DNA of 64,000 nucleotides, from assembly GCA_037447655.1 (NCBI GenBank), contig JBBHKE010001891.1:20001-84000 (forward strand), given 5' to 3'. The DNA comes from Zygnema cylindricum. Lineage: Eukaryota; Streptophyta; Zygnematophyceae; Zygnematales; Zygnemataceae. Under the pieces are notes generated by a model. It was not told the origin of the DNA. It ran no database searches and worked only from the letters and a program-made list of their open reading frames with translations. Position numbers and translations under genes: made by a program. This document shows, in pieces, positions 60,414-64,000 of this stretch (within the stretch, counting starts at the first letter, position 1; each line of letters opens with the position of its first letter).

Positions 60414-61698
60414 TATGGCGTCGTCGTCCTCTCCACCGCCGAAGAGGAGGAGACTTGTACAAGTGGAGCAAGAAGATGTGACCCGCCACGAGAGATTACT
60501 AATGGCGGCGGAGGCCATGGTGGAAGCAGAGACAGGAGAAGGGAGGTAGAAGCAAGGTCGGAACCTGAGGAAACTGCCAGTAGCGAGGCCGGGCCAGCAA
60601 ACACCAGTGGAGGGGAGGGGTCGGAGAATTCACAGGACCCCGAGTACAATCCATTACAGGAGGGAGATGAGGAGGATGAGGAGGATCATTGGCTCTCGAA
60701 TTAAGAGGAGCCGGAGCGGGAACCCACACCCCCACCAATTGAGGAGCGTGCCTCAGATCTGGAGGTAATGAGGGACCCAAATAAGGAGAGCACCGCGGAC
60801 GAGCAGTCGTCTGAAAGTGCAGAGAAGAAGGCAGAACCATAATACCCTAGTGGCGACGATGTGTTCCTCCTTCGAAGGGACCAAAGGGATACGAAGGAAA
60901 AAAGTGAATAGGAGGAGGAAATTCCCGATTACCTCTTCCCACTCCCTGTCGACACCCAGTATGCGGACCTCACTTTCGGCTTCGCTAAACGGTTCTATTG
61001 GGATCCCTCAAAGTGGCCCGAGGTGTGGCGAATAGGAAAGCCTGGGGACCCTATGAATATCCTCGCCGACGTAGCGTCACACCCAGCGTGAAATTTTATG
61101 CGGACAAATGACCTGGGAAACAATCACAAAGGTTATGTGCAGCTAAACCCGCACATTCTGCCGTTTGTGGAAGTAGTGAAGGACAACTATCGATACAGGA
61201 TAGATGTTCCTAGGTTACTCCGTCAATACCACCTGTGGGATGTCCGCCTCCATGACATCATCTCTAGGGCGGAGGTTACCTCTGAGGTACGGGCACTCAA
61301 GCTGGCTTGAAAGAATGCTTCACAGCGGGCGCGAGCTGCAAGAAAACACGTATCCTTCAAGCTACGTAAAGTACCTCAGTGGGAACTGGCGGACGAAGAA
61401 ACTCTGGAAGCTCCCCCAGTGATTGAAACCGAAGAACCCCAAATTTCGACATCGGAGGAACATGAACCGGCGGCCATTTCCGCGGCAATCCGAAGCACCC
61501 GACTTTGCACCGGAGGAGGGAAAAGACCAAGTTCGGGAGCGAATCACCCGGAGGCGGTTGGTAGCGGCAGATCATCACATTGCGCTGTTGGAGACCCGGT
61601 GCGAGCAGCTCCAAAATCAGCTCAACGCCCTTCGCCAGGAGTTTGAGGAGTATCGCGAAGAAACATACGATATACTCCGGCAGTTGCAATTTCCCTAA
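60414..61698 (+). pseudogene. Extra ORF of unknown function between chromodomain and 3' LTR
   Basis: Starts at ATG 60414 (Ser/Pro then a KRRRL basic cluster). After one frameshift near 60545 it runs in a single frame through TAA, TAG and TGA stops (60702, 60836, 60909, 61089, 61308), then shifts again near 61490. Parts: acidic Glu/Ser-rich N-terminus; a compact middle (RFYWDPSKWPEVWRIGKPGD, LLRQYHLWDVRLHDIISR); a coiled-coil C-terminus (IALLETRCEQLQNQL). No transmembrane segment, so not env-like. About 420 codons if intact. Family unknown. Confidence 0.55.
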
Positions 61699-61731
61699 GT
61701 CAGTTGAGGTTCAGCGGGACGCTGAATCCTT

Positions 61732-61743
61732 AGTGGGGGGCAT
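61732..61743 (+). other. Gypsy polypurine tract
   Basis: AGTGGGGGG followed by CAT directly before the 3' LTR, the expected site for plus-strand priming. Confidence 0.8.
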
Positions 61744-62229
61744 TGTAACAGGGTTACAAGATTTGAGTACTTAGTGGCTAGGGCTAGGCTGCTATGGTTG
61801 CGTTTCTAGAGCAGCGCAGTTGCGATCCCAGGCCAGCGCAGCGCTGCAGCATAGCAACTCAGCAGTGTAGCAACTTAGTAGCGTAGCGACATAGCAACGC
61901 AGCATAGCAATGCCGCAGAATGTAGATTGAGCGGTATAGTTCTAGAAGAATGTTTGGATAGGTCTGGGTTGAACGTGAAGGTCCACGTGTACAAGTTGTA
62001 CAGTATTAGGTTGGCTAGCAGCTAGCTAGTTAAAATAGTCAAGTAGGCCTAGTGAATAAGGGACTCTTCGATTAGATCTTCTAAGTGAGCGCAACCTTTT
62101 ACTCTCTTCCAAGTAATAAAGCACAACCCTGTCTGTCAATGCTGTGTGATCCTACTGTTGCTACGGGAAGATCCTTGGTGTTTTCCGCTGTGCATTGTGG
62201 CGTGCTGAGTGCAATACTACCCTTTTACA
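61744..62229 (+). repeat. Gypsy 3' LTR, uninterrupted
   Basis: 486 bp, TGTAACAGGG to CCTTTTACA, followed by atagc. It serves as the empty-site control for the copia insertion (gaatg once, near 61948). Confidence 0.95.
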
Positions 62230-62234
62230 ATAGC

Positions 62235-64000
62235 AAAGGCTACAATACCTCAATATGATAAGCTAAGCCAATATCGTTAACATCAAAGGGTATGTCATAA
62301 ATAGCAACATCGCCTTGCAGGCAACTTCCCAACGTGATCCTAAAAGATAAGATATTCCTTGCTCGATGTTGGCTCTAAGGTTCATGAGGCGTAATATGTT
62401 CACTTGCTAATGAATTTTATAATAAATATATGTTAGAGATCGAGAACTAACATTCCCACGAATAAAAACACCTTTCACTATTTGGATATAATATTATGAA
62501 CAACCTTGTTGTAAATACAATAACAACGTGAAATATGCATCGAACCGTCCATCATTATTGTTTAATCTCGATTTAGTTCAGTGTTAAATGGCAGATGTAT
62601 TAAGGATGCTAACCAAGGCATTATTTAAGCAATGTTTTTTTGGTGCTAACGTGTTCTATTTTTTCCAATCCTCAGGATTAGCGATAAAAAAGTATAGAGA
62701 ATGAATGTTTTAAATAAAACCTCGTATGATTGCCTCGTTCTAGTTTTTTTTCCGCTTTTAAAAAAAAATAGAAATTTGATTATCAATATTATCATGATGG
62801 GACTTAAATATCATAATATATTGCATATAGTTCATTAAAAAAAATGCTTAAAAAAGATAAGTCAAAACAGCTCACTAAATGCGTTAAGACAATTGTATGG
62901 CCCAGTAATAAGTAAAATGACGTGGATATCGACTCACATCTTATGGACCAATTTCGCATGTTTGGCCCACCAAAAAAAGTCATGAAAATGCTTATAAATG
63001 TTTATACTAATGTTAATGAAGAATTTGTGACGAATGAGCCATCAACAATACAATTGCATTAGTTTAAAGAAAGTTTTTTTTGTTGTTCTTAGCTATCAAG
63101 TTACAAGTATAAACTACAGTCGTTCGTTTATATCCAGGTCATTTGTGCGCCCCTATCTCGTTGTACCAATGGTGATAACAACATCTTTATCCCTAGGGCA
63201 AATTGATATAGGATGTTGGCATGAGGTACTAATTGAAAAGATAATTGAAAAGGACAACGAAGTAATAATGACTCATTTTAAGTATAAAATATGAGTTAGA
63301 ACTATTATACGAAGTACTTATAAGCATAGTTCAAAAGTAAGTGAAAGTAGGCCCATAGAATATGCCTATTGTATGTAAAACATACAATATGACCTTAAGA
63401 GCCATACTGTATTCATCGCAAAATGAAAAAAATTAGTCAATGTGTTGACTTGCACCTTGATCGATAAAGAATTAAACGTCATGTCAAAATTTTGAAAAAA
63501 ATTGGACGAAAAAAAAATTGTGAGTTTTGATGTATTTTTTTATTTAAACCGTCTGATTTGGACGATCGGACGGTCGCTGATCAAAGTAGCGATCTAAGAA
63601 GATCACATAAAAAGCCCATAACACAACTTACGATAGGACTATTTGTCACATTATCGTTTGCAATGTTAAAGGCCACACTAAATCAAACCTCAAATTAACC
63701 TCAAATTGGTTGCCAGACCGCGATTTTTTTTTCGAGTTTTCGTTCCCGCGGAATGTCATCCTACGCCGTGTCAGTTCGCTAGAAAAATTCGTCCGGCGAC
63801 GTGCGCGGTATTATGATCATACGTCAAATTCGTACGTTTGTTCTAAAGTGTGCACAATGCACACACACACAGTATGTGTACTCTACACGAGTTTTGTGCC
63901 TAGTTTTGTACGCCTACCAAAGCCCAACCATAAAAACGCTTACTTTTGAACAATGCTTATAAGCCAAAAAATAAAAGCGTAAAATACTCAGTTTTCAATA
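62235..64000. other. No gene recognised
   Basis: AT-rich DNA. An 86-codon plus-strand frame (63034-63294) has no recognised domain. ACACACAC runs at about 63860-63870. Confidence 0.35.

Noticed and set aside
63034-63294. 86-codon plus-strand frame near the window end
   Set aside because: No recognised domain, AT-rich, no supporting splice or start context.

Overview
The window is nuclear DNA of a eukaryote, most likely a streptophyte (plant lineage). It carries GT-AG introns, a very-long-chain 3-ketoacyl-CoA reductase, a gene resembling the chloroplast S1-domain protein RLSB, a Mpv17/PMP22-family gene, TTTAGGG-like motifs, and very many plant-type transposons (Ty1/copia, Ty3/gypsy chromovirus, hAT-, Mutator-, Harbinger- and TA-flanked MITEs, a Helitron remnant). 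A repeat-rich charophyte alga such as Chara would fit, but that is an inference.

Layout. 1-10,120: two diverging paralogues of an unrecognised one-pass membrane protein, with an inverted repeat and many nested MITEs between them. 10,121-15,404: no recognised gene, some duplicated AT-rich DNA. 15,405-17,666 (-): complete three-exon KCR gene (326 aa). 19,238-23,195 (-): four-exon gene for a 754-aa E3 ubiquitin ligase that joins an RBR-like RING1-IBR half to a MYCBP2-type RING plus tandem-cysteine (RING-Cys-relay) half. 23,196-28,246: dispersed repeats and a Mutator-like foldback element. 28,247-31,017 (+): three-exon Mpv17/PMP22 gene (216 aa). 31,018-34,482: no recognised gene. 34,483-43,038 (-): eight-exon RLSB-like S1 protein gene. 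43,039-47,605: stacked MITEs and a second foldback element. 47,611-62,229: a 7.3-kb Ty3/gypsy chromovirus (+) whose 5' LTR is split by a 7.3-kb Ty1/copia element (-); both are decayed. 62,235-64,000: nothing recognised.

The four host genes are independent housekeeping or regulatory functions (ER lipid elongation, ubiquitylation, organelle membrane, plastid RNA binding), not an operon. All exon boundaries were read by eye from reading frame, GT/AG sites and family alignment, and every listed junction keeps phase. The observations most worth following are the RBR/RCR hybrid ligase, an extra degraded ORF between the chromodomain and 3' LTR of the gypsy element, and several transposon insertions whose empty sites lie in this same window.
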